NCBI GenBank assembly: GCA_044425705.1
Contig: JAWXVD010000004.1
Location: 1-64,000, forward strand
From: JAWXVD01 sp044425705
GTDB taxonomy: Bacteria; Bacillota; Clostridia; Lachnospirales; Lachnospiraceae
Length of the DNA: 64,000 bases
Direction: 5' to 3'
Below are positions 1 through 9,532 of this stretch, in pieces. The notes beneath the pieces were generated by a model. The model was not told the DNA's origin. It worked only from the letters and a program-made list of their open reading frames with translations, and searched no databases. How positions within the stretch are numbered: the stretch's first letter is position 1; each line of letters begins with the position of its first letter. Position numbers and translations under genes: made by a program.

Positions 1-105
1 AGTTGTTGGTTTTGATTTTGCTTAAAAGACATTTATTTATACCTCGCTTCGTTGATAAATCTATTATAACATCGAAACGAGAACTTGTGTAGTTATGCAT
101 TAGTT

Positions 106-134
106 TTGACACTCAAACCATGTTTAATTATAAT
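106..134 (+). promoter_or_regulatory. Orphan sigma-A promoter
   Basis: TTGACA at 106-111 and TATAAT at 129-134 are both consensus and separated by 17 bases. It points right, into the 3' end of the convergent MFS gene, and no plus-strand reading frame follows. A short hairpin (AGGATA/TATCCT, 171-190) lies about 40 bases downstream. It could drive a small or antisense RNA, or be a relic. Confidence 0.55.
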
Positions 135-189
135 AGCTTCGCTTGGCCATAACACAAACCAAAAATGATGAGGATAAATTTTTATATCC

Positions 190-1452
190 TTATATTTCAT
201 TAGCAACTGCTTTCTTATTGGTAAACCAAAAGAAAATAGAACTAATAACTAACAATAATACTGCAATATAAAACCCATAAATCTTACTACCAAATATATC
301 TTCTGCATACCCTGTAATACTAGGGGCTAGAATAGAACCACTCATACCAAAAAAATTAAAGATACCGAGACCTGTTGTTTTTGCTTTATCAGAAATAGCA
401 CCAGATACATGTGGCACAATTAGAGGATCAATGGCTTGCTTCCCACATAGCCCATAAAGTCCTAAGCATAATAATAAGGCCCACATAATACTAAAATTGC
501 TAATCAATATAATCATAATCGCCGAACCACATTGTAGCCATGTCATCATGGTGACACGTTTTTGACTAAACTTATCTAAGATTTTACCCAAAAACATAGC
601 TCCTGGAATAGAAACCAATGCTACGATACAAGCATATACACTGGCTGCACTTCCTTCTACACCTCTCTCTGTTTCTAAAAACGAGGGTAACCAGGTCACT
701 ATCATATAATACCCATAGCAAGTACTGAAATAAAAGAAATAAGTACCTATCATTCTTAATTCGAAAAAAGATTTATAATCTACACTTGTAGATTGTTGTT
801 CCCTCGGAAGTAAATTTCTCTGCGTTGCATCTTGCACACTTTGCAAAACTTCATTTTGTTTCTTTTTACTTGGCTTATCGTTTTGTAACCCAACGGCAAA
901 TGATATAGTTACTAGAACTACAAGAAATGCTACACCAAAGACCATTGACTGCCACGGTAAACCTGCACTCTTAACTAGAAGACCACCTGATAAATATCCT
1001 ACAATCATACCGATAGCACAACCATTATTAATAATAGCAGTTGCAAAATATTTATATTTTGCTGGTACATTTTCACCCGAAAGAGAAAAAGCACCGCTAT
1101 AATAAGTTCCTGTTCCAATACCCGCCATCAAGCTTCCTACAAACATCATGGTGATATTACTAGCAAATCCAATCACTATAATTCCTAATGCAAAAAGAAT
1201 AAATCCAGGGATCAAAACAACCTTCTTCCCTACTTTATCCATTAGAATTCCGCCTGGAATTTGAGTAAATACATATCCCATAAAATACATGCTTGAAATC
1301 ATACCCATTGTTAAACCTGAATAAGTTCCAATAGTAACCTGAATTTCATCATAAATAGGAGTCAACATGGTGCGATAAATCCAAATACTCATCCAACCGA
1401 GACATAACAAGATAACTACTTTTTTCCAATATGCCAGTTTGGCTTTTTGCAT
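190..1452 (-). CDS. MFS family transporter
   Basis: This is a 420-aa polytopic membrane protein of the major facilitator superfamily. About twelve hydrophobic segments fall in two halves, split by a charged loop with a KPSKKKQ stretch near the middle. The loop after helix 2 has the MFS signature-like GGILMDKVGKK. The start is placed at MQKAKLAYW, preceded by AAAGGGG at good spacing. An earlier in-frame ATG 22 codons upstream lacks a comparable site and would add a Cys-rich leader unlike the family. The family exports or imports small organic solutes by proton-coupled antiport or symport. The substrate cannot be read from the sequence and no neighbouring gene suggests one. It is a stand-alone gene. 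Confidence 0.85.
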   Translation of the reverse strand: MQKAKLAYWKKVVILLCLGWMSIWIYRTMLTPIYDEIQVTIGTYSGLTMGMISSMYFMGYVFTQIPGGILMDKVGKKVVLIPGFILFALGIIVIGFASNITMMFVGSLMAGIGTGTYYSGAFSLSGENVPAKYKYFATAIINNGCAIGMIVGYLSGGLLVKSAGLPWQSMVFGVAFLVVLVTISFAVGLQNDKPSKKKQNEVLQSVQDATQRNLLPREQQSTSVDYKSFFELRMIGTYFFYFSTCYGYYMIVTWLPSFLETERGVEGSAASVYACIVALVSIPGAMFLGKILDKFSQKRVTMMTWLQCGSAIMIILISNFSIMWALLLCLGLYGLCGKQAIDPLIVPHVSGAISDKAKTTGLGIFNFFGMSGSILAPSITGYAEDIFGSKIYGFYIAVLLLVISSIFFWFTNKKAVANEI

Positions 1453-1644
1453 CACGTATTCCCCTTTCTGAGATATATTAATTTCATATATTTTACAATT
1501 TTGACAGATTTTTTTCATTGTCCGAAATATCTAATCTCATTTTTTTCTTTTGTCCATTACGCACAAAGATACGTGTTATCATCAATAAAACCTTGCCTCA
1601 ACAATTATTTATATGCTTAACAATAATTTATTTTATTTTTTGTA

Positions 1645-1672
1645 ACCCAGTCCAAGCACTGCCCATAGTATA
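1645..1672 (+). promoter_or_regulatory. Candidate sigma-K/sigma-E type promoter
   Basis: An AC at 1645-1646 lies 17 bases before CATAGTATA (1664-1672). This matches the mother-cell sigma-K pattern AC-16/17-CATAnnnTA. It sits 30 bases before the start of the Cys/Gly-rich gene. The pattern is short, so chance is possible, but a spore role fits the product. Confidence 0.4.
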
Positions 1673-1702
1673 TACTATAAATTAAAAATTTGGAGGCACA
1701 AT

Positions 1703-1981
1703 ATGAGTGACTTAACAGCAACAAACTGTGATTGCAATCGCAATGACTGTAACAACGGATGCGGCGGAAGCGGAAATGGCTTTATTTGGATTATTATTCT
1801 TTTATTCTTATGCGGAGGCTGCGGCGGTAATGATTGCGGCGGCGGTTTCGGAAATATCTTTGGTGGTGGCTGTGGCTGCAACTCAGGATGCGGTAATGAC
1901 TGTGGTGGTGGATGCGAATGGATTATTATCTTATTGATCCTTTTCTGCTGTTGTGGTAATGGCGGATTTAACCTCTGCTAA
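1703..1981 (+). CDS. Cys/Gly-rich small protein, probable sporulation protein
   Basis: The 92-aa protein is built of Cys, Gly and Asn with two short hydrophobic stretches, WIIILLFLC near residue 29 and WIIILLILFCCC near residue 74. Each follows a Gly/Cys-rich block, so the protein looks like an internal duplication. A good TTTGGAGG site precedes the ATG. Composition and hydrophobic patches resemble small YjcZ-like sporulation proteins and Cys-rich coat proteins, but no named family is recognised. A second protein in the window (20301-20705) shares the LLILxCCCxN element. The candidate sigma-K promoter upstream supports expression in the mother cell late in sporulation. It might be cross-linked into the coat through disulfides, which is inference. 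Reading frames on the other strand here are compositional shadows. Confidence 0.7.
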   Translation: MSDLTATNCDCNRNDCNNGCGGSGNGFIWIIILLFLCGGCGGNDCGGGFGNIFGGGCGCNSGCGNDCGGGCEWIIILLILFCCCGNGGFNLC

Positions 1982-1990
1982 TATAATCTC

Positions 1991-2074
1991 TGGACATTGA
2001 GGGTGAAAATAAATTTTCACCCTTAACGTCTGTGGTTCCACCCTTGCAAGCAAGTGAAATCACTGGACTTAAAT
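1991..2074. repeat. Double-hairpin interspersed repeat, copy 1
   Basis: Two stem-loops lie side by side: GGGTGAAAAT/ATTTTCACCC (2001-2022), then a longer imperfect palindrome around CTTGCAAGCAAG (2031-2072) ending in TGGACTTAA. Related copies are at 6325, 12410, 31055 and 62942. The first stem may also act as terminator of the Cys/Gly gene. Confidence 0.75.
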
Positions 2075-2076
2075 AT

Positions 2077-2106
2077 AGAAATAGGCTTCTTAGGAGGCCT
2101 ATTTCT
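2077..2106. other. Stem-loop without T-tract
   Basis: AGAAATAGGC (2077-2086) pairs with GCCTATTTCT (2097-2106) around a 10-base loop. There is no run of T on either side, so it is not a typical terminator. Confidence 0.5.
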
Positions 2107-2159
2107 ACGTTGTAAATTTACTTATATTCATTCAAAAATAGACACTACTATTTATTCAG

Positions 2160-2188
2160 GCATATTCATTATTATCATTACATACACT
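2160..2188 (+). promoter_or_regulatory. Sigma-E sporulation promoter
   Basis: GCATATT (2160-2166) and CATACACT (2181-2188) are separated by 14 bases. This matches the Bacillus/Clostridium sigma-E consensus (kmATATT, 13-15 bases, CATACAmT) at essentially every position. It lies 27 bases before the next gene and indicates mother-cell transcription early in sporulation. Confidence 0.8.
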
Positions 2189-2214
2189 TCTATAAAGACA
2201 TAAGGATTTCAGAT

Positions 2215-2664
2215 ATGGAGAAAAATGAAAATGAGGCTGTTGCTATGTTTGATACACTTTATACCACCAATCATTTACAGATTATGAAAATTATACTTCC
2301 TTATCTGGAAGCCGATTTACAAAAGAAACTAGCAATTTACATTAAGTTTCAAGAAATGAAATATACCATGAATTTTTTTAAAGAACATTCTATATCTGGA
2401 TGTGACCGATTATTTTGCAAAAAAGATTTTGACATGAATCATATGTTACATGACATGGCACCATATTTCACTGAAAAAGAGCGAAATCTGGCAAGTCAAT
2501 ATTCTAATATTAAGAATATGATGGATTCCATGGAACAATTCGCACCAATTATCAAAATGTTTCAGGCTAGCGGTGGAATGGGTGACAATATGGATTTCCT
2601 AAAAGGTATGCTAAGCCCTGAACAAGTAGATATGTTTGAAATGTTCCAACAATTCGATTTTTAA
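2215..2664 (+). CDS. Unknown protein under sigma-E control
   Basis: The 149-aa soluble, Met-rich protein has no signal peptide or membrane segment and no recognised domain. The N-terminal half is predicted helical (ILPYLEADLQKKLAIYIKFQEMKYTMNFF) and contains a small Cys pair in SGCDRLFC. The C-terminal half has many Met, Gly and acidic residues and ends in MFEMFQQFDF. AAGGAT lies 9 bases before the ATG. The sigma-E promoter and the following small gene suggest a two-gene sporulation unit. Its role in spore formation is inferred only from the promoter. Confidence 0.75.
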   Translation: MEKNENEAVAMFDTLYTTNHLQIMKIILPYLEADLQKKLAIYIKFQEMKYTMNFFKEHSISGCDRLFCKKDFDMNHMLHDMAPYFTEKERNLASQYSNIKNMMDSMEQFAPIIKMFQASGGMGDNMDFLKGMLSPEQVDMFEMFQQFDF

Positions 2665-2755
2665 AACAAATCTGATGATTATTAGTAAATATTTTCAACC
2701 ACACCAGAACCATATGCATCTAAGAAACGATAGATTACATGAAAGGATTATAAAT

Positions 2756-3043
2756 ATGAGCGAAACTAACCAATGGATGAATGACCCAACGCTACAAAAG
2801 ATTCCCAGAATTAAACTAGAATTTATACAAAAGTTATTTTTTGAAGGGAAGAAATTAAGTCCAAAAGAAATGCTACCCTTCTTTTTATCTGTTGCAACCA
2901 GAAGCAAAAAAGAAAACATTCAATTTAGCGAGGAAGAAATGCAAACCATTGTGAATGTATTAAAAAACCATGCCACACCAGAAGAAATCACGAAAATGAA
3001 TCAGGCAATGAAAATGATGCGTGCACAATCCACTTCAAAATAA
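2756..3043 (+). CDS. Small unknown protein, second gene of the sigma-E unit
   Basis: This 95-aa protein is charged, helical and rich in Met and Lys at the C-terminus (MNQAMKMMRAQ). The start is the ATG at 2756 because GAAAGGA lies 8 bases upstream; the reading frame extends 40 codons further up without a usable site and would overlap the previous gene. The 91-base gap from the previous stop and the shared terminator suggest co-transcription from the sigma-E promoter at 2160. No known domain is recognised. Confidence 0.7.
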   Translation: MSETNQWMNDPTLQKIPRIKLEFIQKLFFEGKKLSPKEMLPFFLSVATRSKKENIQFSEEEMQTIVNVLKNHATPEEITKMNQAMKMMRAQSTSK

Positions 3044-3055
3044 TTATTTACACAC

Positions 3056-3083
3056 AAAAAGACGAACTTTGTTCGTCTTTTTT
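3056..3083. terminator. Bidirectional intrinsic terminator
   Basis: AAAAAGACGAAC pairs with GTTCGTCTTTTT around a 3-base loop, with A and T tracts on both sides. It ends the plus-strand sigma-E unit and the minus-strand ilvB/L,D-transpeptidase unit, whose stop codon touches it. Confidence 0.9.
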
Positions 3084-4521
3084 AATAGATCACAACTGGT
3101 GTACCCACTTGAACCATATCATATAAAATTTCCACTTGTTCTAATGGTAAATTGATACATCCATGAGAACCACTTGTTTCATATATATCACCACCAAATT
3201 CATCACGCCACGTAGCATCATGAATCCCTATCCCTTTGTAAACAGGCATCCAATAATACACAAATGACTGGTAAGTAGCACCCGTTAAGATTCTGTTTTT
3301 TTGTTTTGCGTAGATGTCACAAACCATGGCTGGGGTTGCCATTCCACCCAACACACTTCCCGTCACAATGTCTGTTTCTAATTGATCTATGCCATCAACT
3401 ACATAGTACAGTTTTTGATTTGTCAAATCAATTTCAATATAATTTGGCCCTAAGACCTGCTGGCCTTTATATGTTTCTTCTCGAAGATACACAGGTTCTC
3501 TTTCACTGCTTTCCCTTGTGACCATATTCTCTAACAACCATGATACTTCTGTTTCCTGATCTAAAGTATTTCCATAATCTCCCTTTGTAATCAATACCTC
3601 TTCCCCATCACGGGTTACGAATGTATGATTGTTATAGGTATCATATTTCTCAGCAAGATTTGCTATAAATTCTGTGACAGCCTCTTCATCAACAGATAAA
3701 TTCCCATCTTCCTCTAATAAAATCCACTGGCTGATTTCTTTTGGTGTCACAACTTCTTTATCTTCTCCAAACAGATAGGTAAGATTCCATTCTTGATAAG
3801 CATTGATCTGCTCCCAAAGTTCTAAAACACTCTTATCTTGATCCGAATAGGATAACTGGCTGTAACACTCATATGCTACTAAGTCAATCTTAGTATGTTC
3901 AGCCTTAACTTCTCTTAAAATCACTTCTTTTGCTCTTTCAGTATCTAATACCAATTGATGCTCATCTACTAATTCAAATCCATCTTCTGTTAGAATAATT
4001 TCTACTTCATAAGACACATCCTCATTTCGACTTTGTATGCAAACAAGTTGCTCTATTTCTTCTGACAGCAATTTTTCATCATACAATACCTGTGGTTGTA
4101 AATTGAAAGAACCGCCAGTCTTAAAGAATAATATCCCCCAAATGAATGGATTTTGTTGTATGATGTATTGGTTTAATCCATCTGTAAAATCATATGTATA
4201 TTGCATGGTTTCCCCTGCAATATACTCCGTTCCTTCAGCTGTGATAATTGCAAAATCTGGTATCCCTTCCAAATCATCTATTGTTGCAAACGCCTGCACC
4301 AATGAATCACTTACAGTTTCATCAGTAGAGGAATTCATCATTTCTTCTACTAATTGCTCATTTAATTCTTCTACTGTTTTTCCAGTAACATACACACCAT
4401 TAATCCATGTATGGAAGGGAAATCTGTCAGTATAATAAAATGCCAACATCAGATAGCACAACATCACGAAAACAATGGAACCAATTATGATATAACTTCC
4501 TGCCTTAAACCATTTCTTCAT
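3082..4521 (-). CDS. L,D-transpeptidase (YkuD family) with N-terminal membrane anchor
   Basis: The 479-aa protein has one membrane helix near residues 10-32, a long extracellular region with PG-binding/YkuD-associated repeats, and a C-terminal YkuD catalytic domain from about residue 360. The catalytic motif is complete: HDATW, then SGSHGCINLP with the active-site Cys. The enzyme makes 3-3 cross-links in peptidoglycan or attaches proteins to it, outside the membrane; this type is common in spore-forming clostridia. It starts 14 bases after ilvB and may be read from the same transcript, although the functions are unrelated. It ends directly in the bidirectional terminator. The substrate is inferred from the family. 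Confidence 0.9.
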   Translation of the reverse strand: MKKWFKAGSYIIIGSIVFVMLCYLMLAFYYTDRFPFHTWINGVYVTGKTVEELNEQLVEEMMNSSTDETVSDSLVQAFATIDDLEGIPDFAIITAEGTEYIAGETMQYTYDFTDGLNQYIIQQNPFIWGILFFKTGGSFNLQPQVLYDEKLLSEEIEQLVCIQSRNEDVSYEVEIILTEDGFELVDEHQLVLDTERAKEVILREVKAEHTKIDLVAYECYSQLSYSDQDKSVLELWEQINAYQEWNLTYLFGEDKEVVTPKEISQWILLEEDGNLSVDEEAVTEFIANLAEKYDTYNNHTFVTRDGEEVLITKGDYGNTLDQETEVSWLLENMVTRESSEREPVYLREETYKGQQVLGPNYIEIDLTNQKLYYVVDGIDQLETDIVTGSVLGGMATPAMVCDIYAKQKNRILTGATYQSFVYYWMPVYKGIGIHDATWRDEFGGDIYETSGSHGCINLPLEQVEILYDMVQVGTPVVIY

Positions 4522-4535
4522 ATGTATTATATTCT

Positions 4536-6209
4536 TTACTCTTTCATGTCCTCAGCATCAAATGCATCACTAATGGCAGCTCCAGCTGGAACCATAGGAA
4601 ATACTTTGTCATCTTCATGAATCACACATTCAATTAACACTGGTTTCTTTAATGCAATCGCTTTTTCTATTGCAGGTCCTACTTCTTCTTTTGTGGTAAC
4701 TTTAATGGCTTCACAGCCTAGTCCTACAGCTACCTTACAGAAATCCACACCATCATCTAAGATAGTTTGTGAATATCTATGATCATAGAATAAAGTTTGC
4801 CACTGTCTAACCATCCCAAGTACGTGGTTATTAATCACCACTTGAATAATTGGAATTTGATAACGGCTAGCAGTTGCCAATTCATTCATATTCATACGGA
4901 AACAACCATCTCCTGCTACATTGATACAAATTTTTTCTGGTTGACCCATTTTTGCACCAATACAAGCTCCTAATCCATACCCCATAGTTCCTAATCCACC
5001 TGATGAGAGAAAAGTTCTTGGGCTAGTATATTTATAGAATTGAGCTGCCCACATCTGATGTTGTCCTACATCTGTAGTAATAATAGCTTTCCCTTCCGTT
5101 ACACGATCAATTTCCTCTATTACATATGGGCAACATAGCTGACTTTCATCATAACGAAGTGGATACTTAGCTTTTAATCCTTTGATATGTGTAGTCCATT
5201 CCTTATGATCCTGCTGCTCTAATCTGGCATTGATAAATGTCAATACATCCTTCAAATCACCAACAACAGAAGCATATGTTTTAATATTTTTATCAATTTC
5301 TGCTGCATCAATATCAATCTGTAATACTTTTGCATTCCGCGCAAACATAGTTGAATTTCCGATAACACGATCTGAGAATCTAGCGCCTAAAGAAATTAAC
5401 AAATCACATTCACTGACACCAAAATTTGATGTTTTTGTACCATGCATCCCTATCATACCTGTATATAATTCATCATATCCATCGAATGCACCCTTACCCA
5501 TCAAGGTGTCACAAACTGGACAATCTACCAATTTAGCAAATTCACGAACTGCTTTGCTAGCACCAGAAATCACAGCACCACCACCTAAATAAATATATGG
5601 TTTTTTTGCCTCTTTAATCAAGGTGATGGCATTTTCAATGTCATCTTCATTGAAACGGTTCCAATGTTTGATTTTTTCTGGTTTCTCTGGTTCAAATTCA
5701 CATAAATTCGCTGTTACATCTTTTGTAATGTCAACTAATACAGGTCCAGGTCTACCACTTTTGGCAATGGTGAATGCCTTTCTAAGAGTATCCGCTAAAA
5801 TAGTAACATCTTTTACAATATAACCGTGTTTTGTAATAGGCATAGTCACACCTGCAATATCTACCTCTTGAAAAGAATCTTTTCCAAGCAATGGTAAATT
5901 TACATTAGCAGTGATTGCCACCATAGGCACTGAATCCATAAATGCTGTAGCAATTCCTGTTACTAAATTTGTAGCGCCTGGTCCGCTGGTCGCCAAACAA
6001 ACACCTACTTTACCAGTTGCTCTGGCATAACCATCGGCTGCATGAGCTGCCCCTTGCTCATGTGATGTTAAAACATGAAAAATTTCATCTTGATGCTTAT
6101 ACAAAGCATCATATACATTTAAAATAGTACCTCCTGGATAACCAAATACTGTATTAACCCCTTGTTCTTTTAAACATTCAATTACAATTTCCGCCCCTGT
6201 TAATTGCAT
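4536..6209 (-). CDS. ilvB: Acetolactate synthase, large (catalytic) subunit
   Basis: This 557-aa ThDP- and FAD-dependent enzyme condenses two pyruvates to 2-acetolactate, or pyruvate with 2-ketobutyrate, the first common step to valine, leucine and isoleucine. It shows the N-terminal VFGYPGG motif, the catalytic Glu region (TSHEQGAAHAADG), and the ThDP-binding GDGCFRMNMNEL with the NN that follows. The length is normal. The start is MQLTGAE with GGAGGG five bases upstream; an ATG six codons earlier overlaps that ribosome site. No ilvN regulatory-subunit gene is adjacent. It follows ilvD and leuB in the same direction. No T-box or leader peptide was found ahead of it. Confidence 0.95.
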   Translation of the reverse strand: MQLTGAEIVIECLKEQGVNTVFGYPGGTILNVYDALYKHQDEIFHVLTSHEQGAAHAADGYARATGKVGVCLATSGPGATNLVTGIATAFMDSVPMVAITANVNLPLLGKDSFQEVDIAGVTMPITKHGYIVKDVTILADTLRKAFTIAKSGRPGPVLVDITKDVTANLCEFEPEKPEKIKHWNRFNEDDIENAITLIKEAKKPYIYLGGGAVISGASKAVREFAKLVDCPVCDTLMGKGAFDGYDELYTGMIGMHGTKTSNFGVSECDLLISLGARFSDRVIGNSTMFARNAKVLQIDIDAAEIDKNIKTYASVVGDLKDVLTFINARLEQQDHKEWTTHIKGLKAKYPLRYDESQLCCPYVIEEIDRVTEGKAIITTDVGQHQMWAAQFYKYTSPRTFLSSGGLGTMGYGLGACIGAKMGQPEKICINVAGDGCFRMNMNELATASRYQIPIIQVVINNHVLGMVRQWQTLFYDHRYSQTILDDGVDFCKVAVGLGCEAIKVTTKEEVGPAIEKAIALKKPVLIECVIHEDDKVFPMVPAGAAISDAFDAEDMKE

Positions 6210-6240
6210 GTAACCCTCCATTCTCACCCAAAGAATATCC

Positions 6241-6264
6241 CTACAGTTCTCACGTGACCTGTAT
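6241..6264. repeat. GTTAC-type palindromic repeat
   Basis: A degenerate copy of the GTTACAG-TCACGTG-CTGTAAC palindrome (CTACAGTTCTCACGTGACCT, then GTAT) lies in the ilvD-ilvB spacer. Better copies are at 18821, 30176, 55684 and 58153. Confidence 0.6.
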
Positions 6265-6324
6265 CAGAATACCTTCTATGCTTTTTTAATTTTATGATAT
6301 AACATATAATTTTTAACTTTCGTG

Positions 6325-6372
6325 TTTAAGTCCAGTGATTTCACTTGCTTGCAAGGGTGAAATCACAGACAC
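6325..6372. repeat. Double-hairpin interspersed repeat, copy 2
   Basis: The single stem GTGATTTCAC...GTGAAATCAC around CTTGCTTGCAAG abuts the ilvD stop codon. The second hairpin seen in copies 1, 3 and 5 is missing. Confidence 0.7.
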
Positions 6373-8040
6373 TTATCTAGGTAATTCCAAAACCGCCCCT
6401 CTATTACCACTTGTTACAAGTGCACGATATCTTGATAAATATCCCGTTGTAATTTCAGGCTCTCTTGGTACCCATTTTGCTTTTCTTTCTGCCATTACAT
6501 CATCTGATACCACTACATTAATGGTATTTGCAGGAATGTCAATTTTAATGATATCTCCTTCTTCTACCAAGGCAATCGGTCCACCTACTGCTGCCTCTGG
6601 TGATACGTGCCCGATAGATGCACCACGAGAAGCACCTGAAAATCTACCATCTGTAATTAATGCCACACTAGAACCTAGGCCCATACCTGCAATAGCTGAG
6701 GTAGGATTTAACATTTCACGCATACCTGGTCCTCCTTTAGGACCTTCATAACGAATCACAACTACATCCCCTGCTACAATCTTACCACCTTTAATAGCTC
6801 CAATGGCATCTTCTTCACAATCAAATACTCTAGCTGGACCTTCATGAACAAGCATTTCTTCTACTACAGCGGAACGTTTTACCACACAAGTATCAGGTGC
6901 AATATTTCCTTTCAATACAGCAATACCACCCACTTCACTATATGGATTTTCAATTGGTCTGATAACTTCTGGATCTTTATTGACACAGTTAGCAATATTC
7001 TCTCCTACTGTTTTTCCAGTACAAGTAATCAAATCTGTATGTAATAAGCCTTTTTTGTTTAATTCGTTCATCACTGCATAGACACCACCAGCCTCTTGTA
7101 AATCTTCCATATAGGTATGACCTGCTGGTGCAAGATGACAAAGATTTGGTGTTTTTGCACTGATTTCATTAGCTACATCTAAATCTAAGGTAATGCCTGC
7201 TTCATGAGCAATTGCTGGTAAATGAAGCATAGAATTTGTAGAACATCCTAAAGCCATATCTATTGCTAAGGCATTCATAAATGCTTTTTCTGTCATAATA
7301 TCTCTCGGTTTAATGTCTTTTTCCAATAATTCCATAATTTTCATACCTGCATGTTTTGCAAGACGAATTCTCTCAGAGTATACTGCTGGAATGGTTCCAT
7401 TTCCTTGTAGTCCCATACCGATGGCTTCTGTTAAACAGTTCATCGAATTGGCTGTATACATACCAGAACAAGAACCGCATGTTGGACATGCACTTTCTTC
7501 AAACTCCGTCAATTCTTCTGTACTCATCATGCCTGCTGCATGAGAACCTACCGCCTCAAACACACTTGATAAGCTAGTCTTACATCCTTTTACACGCCCT
7601 GCCAGCATTGGTCCACCTGATACAAAAATTGTTGGAATATTCAATCTTGCAGCCGCCATCAAAAGACCTGGCACATTTTTATCACAGTTTGGAATACAAA
7701 CCAAGGCATCTAACCCATGAGCCATAGCCATACATTCTGTACTATCTGCAATCAAATCTCTTGTCACAAGCGAATATTTCATTCCTACATGTCCCATAGC
7801 GATTCCATCACAAACAGCAATGGTTGGAAACATCACTGGTGTTCCACCTGCCATAGCAACACCCATTTTCACTGCATCTGCAATTTTATCAAGATTCACA
7901 TGACCTGGTACAATTTCATTATACGAACTCACTACCCCAATTAAGGGTCTATTCATTTCTTCCTTTGTATATCCTAACGCATTAAATAACGAACGATGTG
8001 GTGCTTGTGTGGCACCTTTATTCACTGAATCACTTCTCAT
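6373..8040 (-). CDS. ilvD: Dihydroxy-acid dehydratase
   Basis: The 555-aa Fe-S enzyme dehydrates 2,3-dihydroxy acids to 2-keto acids, the third step of valine and isoleucine synthesis. Cluster-binding cysteines are in PNCDKNVPG and in [18 protein letters not shown]. The C-terminal [10 protein letters not shown] motif and the length are normal. The start MRSDSVN has a GGAG about 7 bases upstream. It lies between leuB and ilvB in the same orientation, but a terminator-like hairpin separates it from leuB, so it probably has its own promoter in the 8041-8150 spacer. Confidence 0.96.
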   Translation of the reverse strand: MRSDSVNKGATQAPHRSLFNALGYTKEEMNRPLIGVVSSYNEIVPGHVNLDKIADAVKMGVAMAGGTPVMFPTIAVCDGIAMGHVGMKYSLVTRDLIADSTECMAMAHGLDALVCIPNCDKNVPGLLMAAARLNIPTIFVSGGPMLAGRVKGCKTSLSSVFEAVGSHAAGMMSTEELTEFEESACPTCGSCSGMYTANSMNCLTEAIGMGLQGNGTIPAVYSERIRLAKHAGMKIMELLEKDIKPRDIMTEKAFMNALAIDMALGCSTNSMLHLPAIAHEAGITLDLDVANEISAKTPNLCHLAPAGHTYMEDLQEAGGVYAVMNELNKKGLLHTDLITCTGKTVGENIANCVNKDPEVIRPIENPYSEVGGIAVLKGNIAPDTCVVKRSAVVEEMLVHEGPARVFDCEEDAIGAIKGGKIVAGDVVVIRYEGPKGGPGMREMLNPTSAIAGMGLGSSVALITDGRFSGASRGASIGHVSPEAAVGGPIALVEEGDIIKIDIPANTINVVVSDDVMAERKAKWVPREPEITTGYLSRYRALVTSGNRGAVLELPR

Positions 8041-8155
8041 GATGATACTCCATCCCTATATCCTATTATTTAGATTAAGCAAGGTAATCTATAACCCTCT
8101 ATCACTATTTTTATGTAAGTGATGAAACTACTTTAAGTTTACTCACTTACCTTTC

Positions 8156-8189
8156 AAAAATAGGGTCGTTTTGAAAACAACCCTTTTTT
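8156..8189. terminator. Terminator between leuB and ilvD
   Basis: GGGTCGTTTT (8163-8172) pairs with AAAACAACCC (8174-8183), flanked by A-rich and T-rich tracts, so it can work in both directions. On the minus strand it follows leuB. A second weak stem (GTAAGTGA/TCACTTAC, 8115-8150) lies beside it. Confidence 0.75.
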
Positions 8190-8323
8190 GATACATTGTA
8201 CTTATTATAAAACAATTTTTCTTATTTGCCTACTATTTTTATATCTTTTCTCTCTATATAAATCAATTTATCGATTTGTATAGAATCAAAAAATTGCTAT
8301 CTTACCTTTGCAAAACATCATGG

Positions 8324-9406
8324 CTAAATATTTGCTACAATCAAATCCCCCATCTGGCTACAAGTTACTTTTGTACAGCCCTCCGACATAATATCACCTG
8401 TACGATAACCAGCTTGCAACACTTTTTGCACTGCATTTTCAATAGCATCTGCTTCCTTATCTAAGTCAAAGGTATAGCGAAGCATCATAGAAGCTGAAAG
8501 AATCGTTGCAATTGGGTTTGCCAAATCCATGCCTGCAATATCAGGTGCCGAACCATGGCTTGGTTCGTATAAACCAAACTTTGTATCGTTTAAACTAGCT
8601 GATGCTAACATACCGATGGAACCAGTCACCATACTTGCCTCGTCTGATAAAATATCTCCAAACATATTTTCTGTTAAAATCACATCAAATTGTGCTGGAT
8701 TCTTCACTAACTGCATGGCACAATTATCTACCAACATATGCTCTACCGTTACATCTGGATAGTCTTTCGCCACTTCATTGACAACAGCTCTCCACAACCT
8801 AGAAGAATCTAATACATTAGCCTTATCTACACTGGTCACTCTATTGTCTCTTTTTCTAGCAATATCAAAAGCCTTAATAGCAATTCTCTTAATTTCATTC
8901 TCATCATAAGTCAAAGTATCTTTTGCAATTCTCACACCATCTACTTCTTCTGTACTACGTGCTCCAAAGTAAAGACCACCTGTTAATTCACGCATAATCA
9001 TCATATCGAATCCTTGACTGCTGATTTCTTCTTTTAAAGGACACGCACCTGCTAACTCTTCATAAAGAATGGCTGGACGTAAATTAGCAAATAAATTCAA
9101 GGCTTTTCTGATTCCTAACAATCCTGCTTCAGGTCTTAGATTGGCTGGTAATTGGTACCAAGGTGAGGTATTCGTATCCCCACCGATAGAACCCATCAAT
9201 ACAGCATCTGCTGCTTTTGCATCTGCAATAGCTTCTTCAGTTAATGGCATACCATGCACATCAATAGATGCTCCTCCTAATAAAATATCTTTATATTCAA
9301 TTTCATGATCATATGCTTTCGCTACTTGATTTAATACTTTTCTAGCCTCTGCCACAATTTCAGGACCGATGCCATCTCCTGCAATACTTCCAATATGTAA
9401 TTTCAT
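8324..9406 (-). CDS. leuB: 3-isopropylmalate dehydrogenase
   Basis: The 360-aa NAD-dependent enzyme oxidises and decarboxylates 3-isopropylmalate in leucine synthesis. The N-terminus has [14 protein letters not shown]; substrate and metal residues lie in the LRPE and [10 protein letters not shown] regions and in [17 protein letters not shown]; the cofactor region is [12 protein letters not shown]. The start is taken at MKLHIG, the usual family start. An ATG four codons upstream (MVIEMK) lies directly on AAAGG and is too close to be used efficiently. The leader GAGAAAGGTATGGTTATT belongs to a module repeated before other genes here. leuA, leuC and leuD are not in the window. Confidence 0.95.
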   Translation of the reverse strand: MKLHIGSIAGDGIGPEIVAEARKVLNQVAKAYDHEIEYKDILLGGASIDVHGMPLTEEAIADAKAADAVLMGSIGGDTNTSPWYQLPANLRPEAGLLGIRKALNLFANLRPAILYEELAGACPLKEEISSQGFDMMIMRELTGGLYFGARSTEEVDGVRIAKDTLTYDENEIKRIAIKAFDIARKRDNRVTSVDKANVLDSSRLWRAVVNEVAKDYPDVTVEHMLVDNCAMQLVKNPAQFDVILTENMFGDILSDEASMVTGSIGMLASASLNDTKFGLYEPSHGSAPDIAGMDLANPIATILSASMMLRYTFDLDKEADAIENAVQKVLQAGYRTGDIMSEGCTKVTCSQMGDLIVANI

Positions 9407-9532
9407 CTCAATAACCATACCTTTCTCATATAAATAGCTGAACTGTTACTAACAGTGTACCATATCTCTGCTATCATTTAAAATAGATATCATTCATACA
9501 TAGTATAACTGGTAGTTATATTATGTCGTACG

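Noticed and set aside
1675..1881. Pro-rich minus-strand reading frame opposite the Cys/Gly gene
   Set aside because: It is the shadow of Gly-rich codons (GGN read as CCN) and has no ribosome site.
6210..6372. T-box or leader-peptide attenuator before ilvB; likewise before leuB
   Set aside because: No T-box sequence, specifier stem or runs of Leu/Val/Ile codons; the spacers contain only repeats and, after leuB, a terminator.
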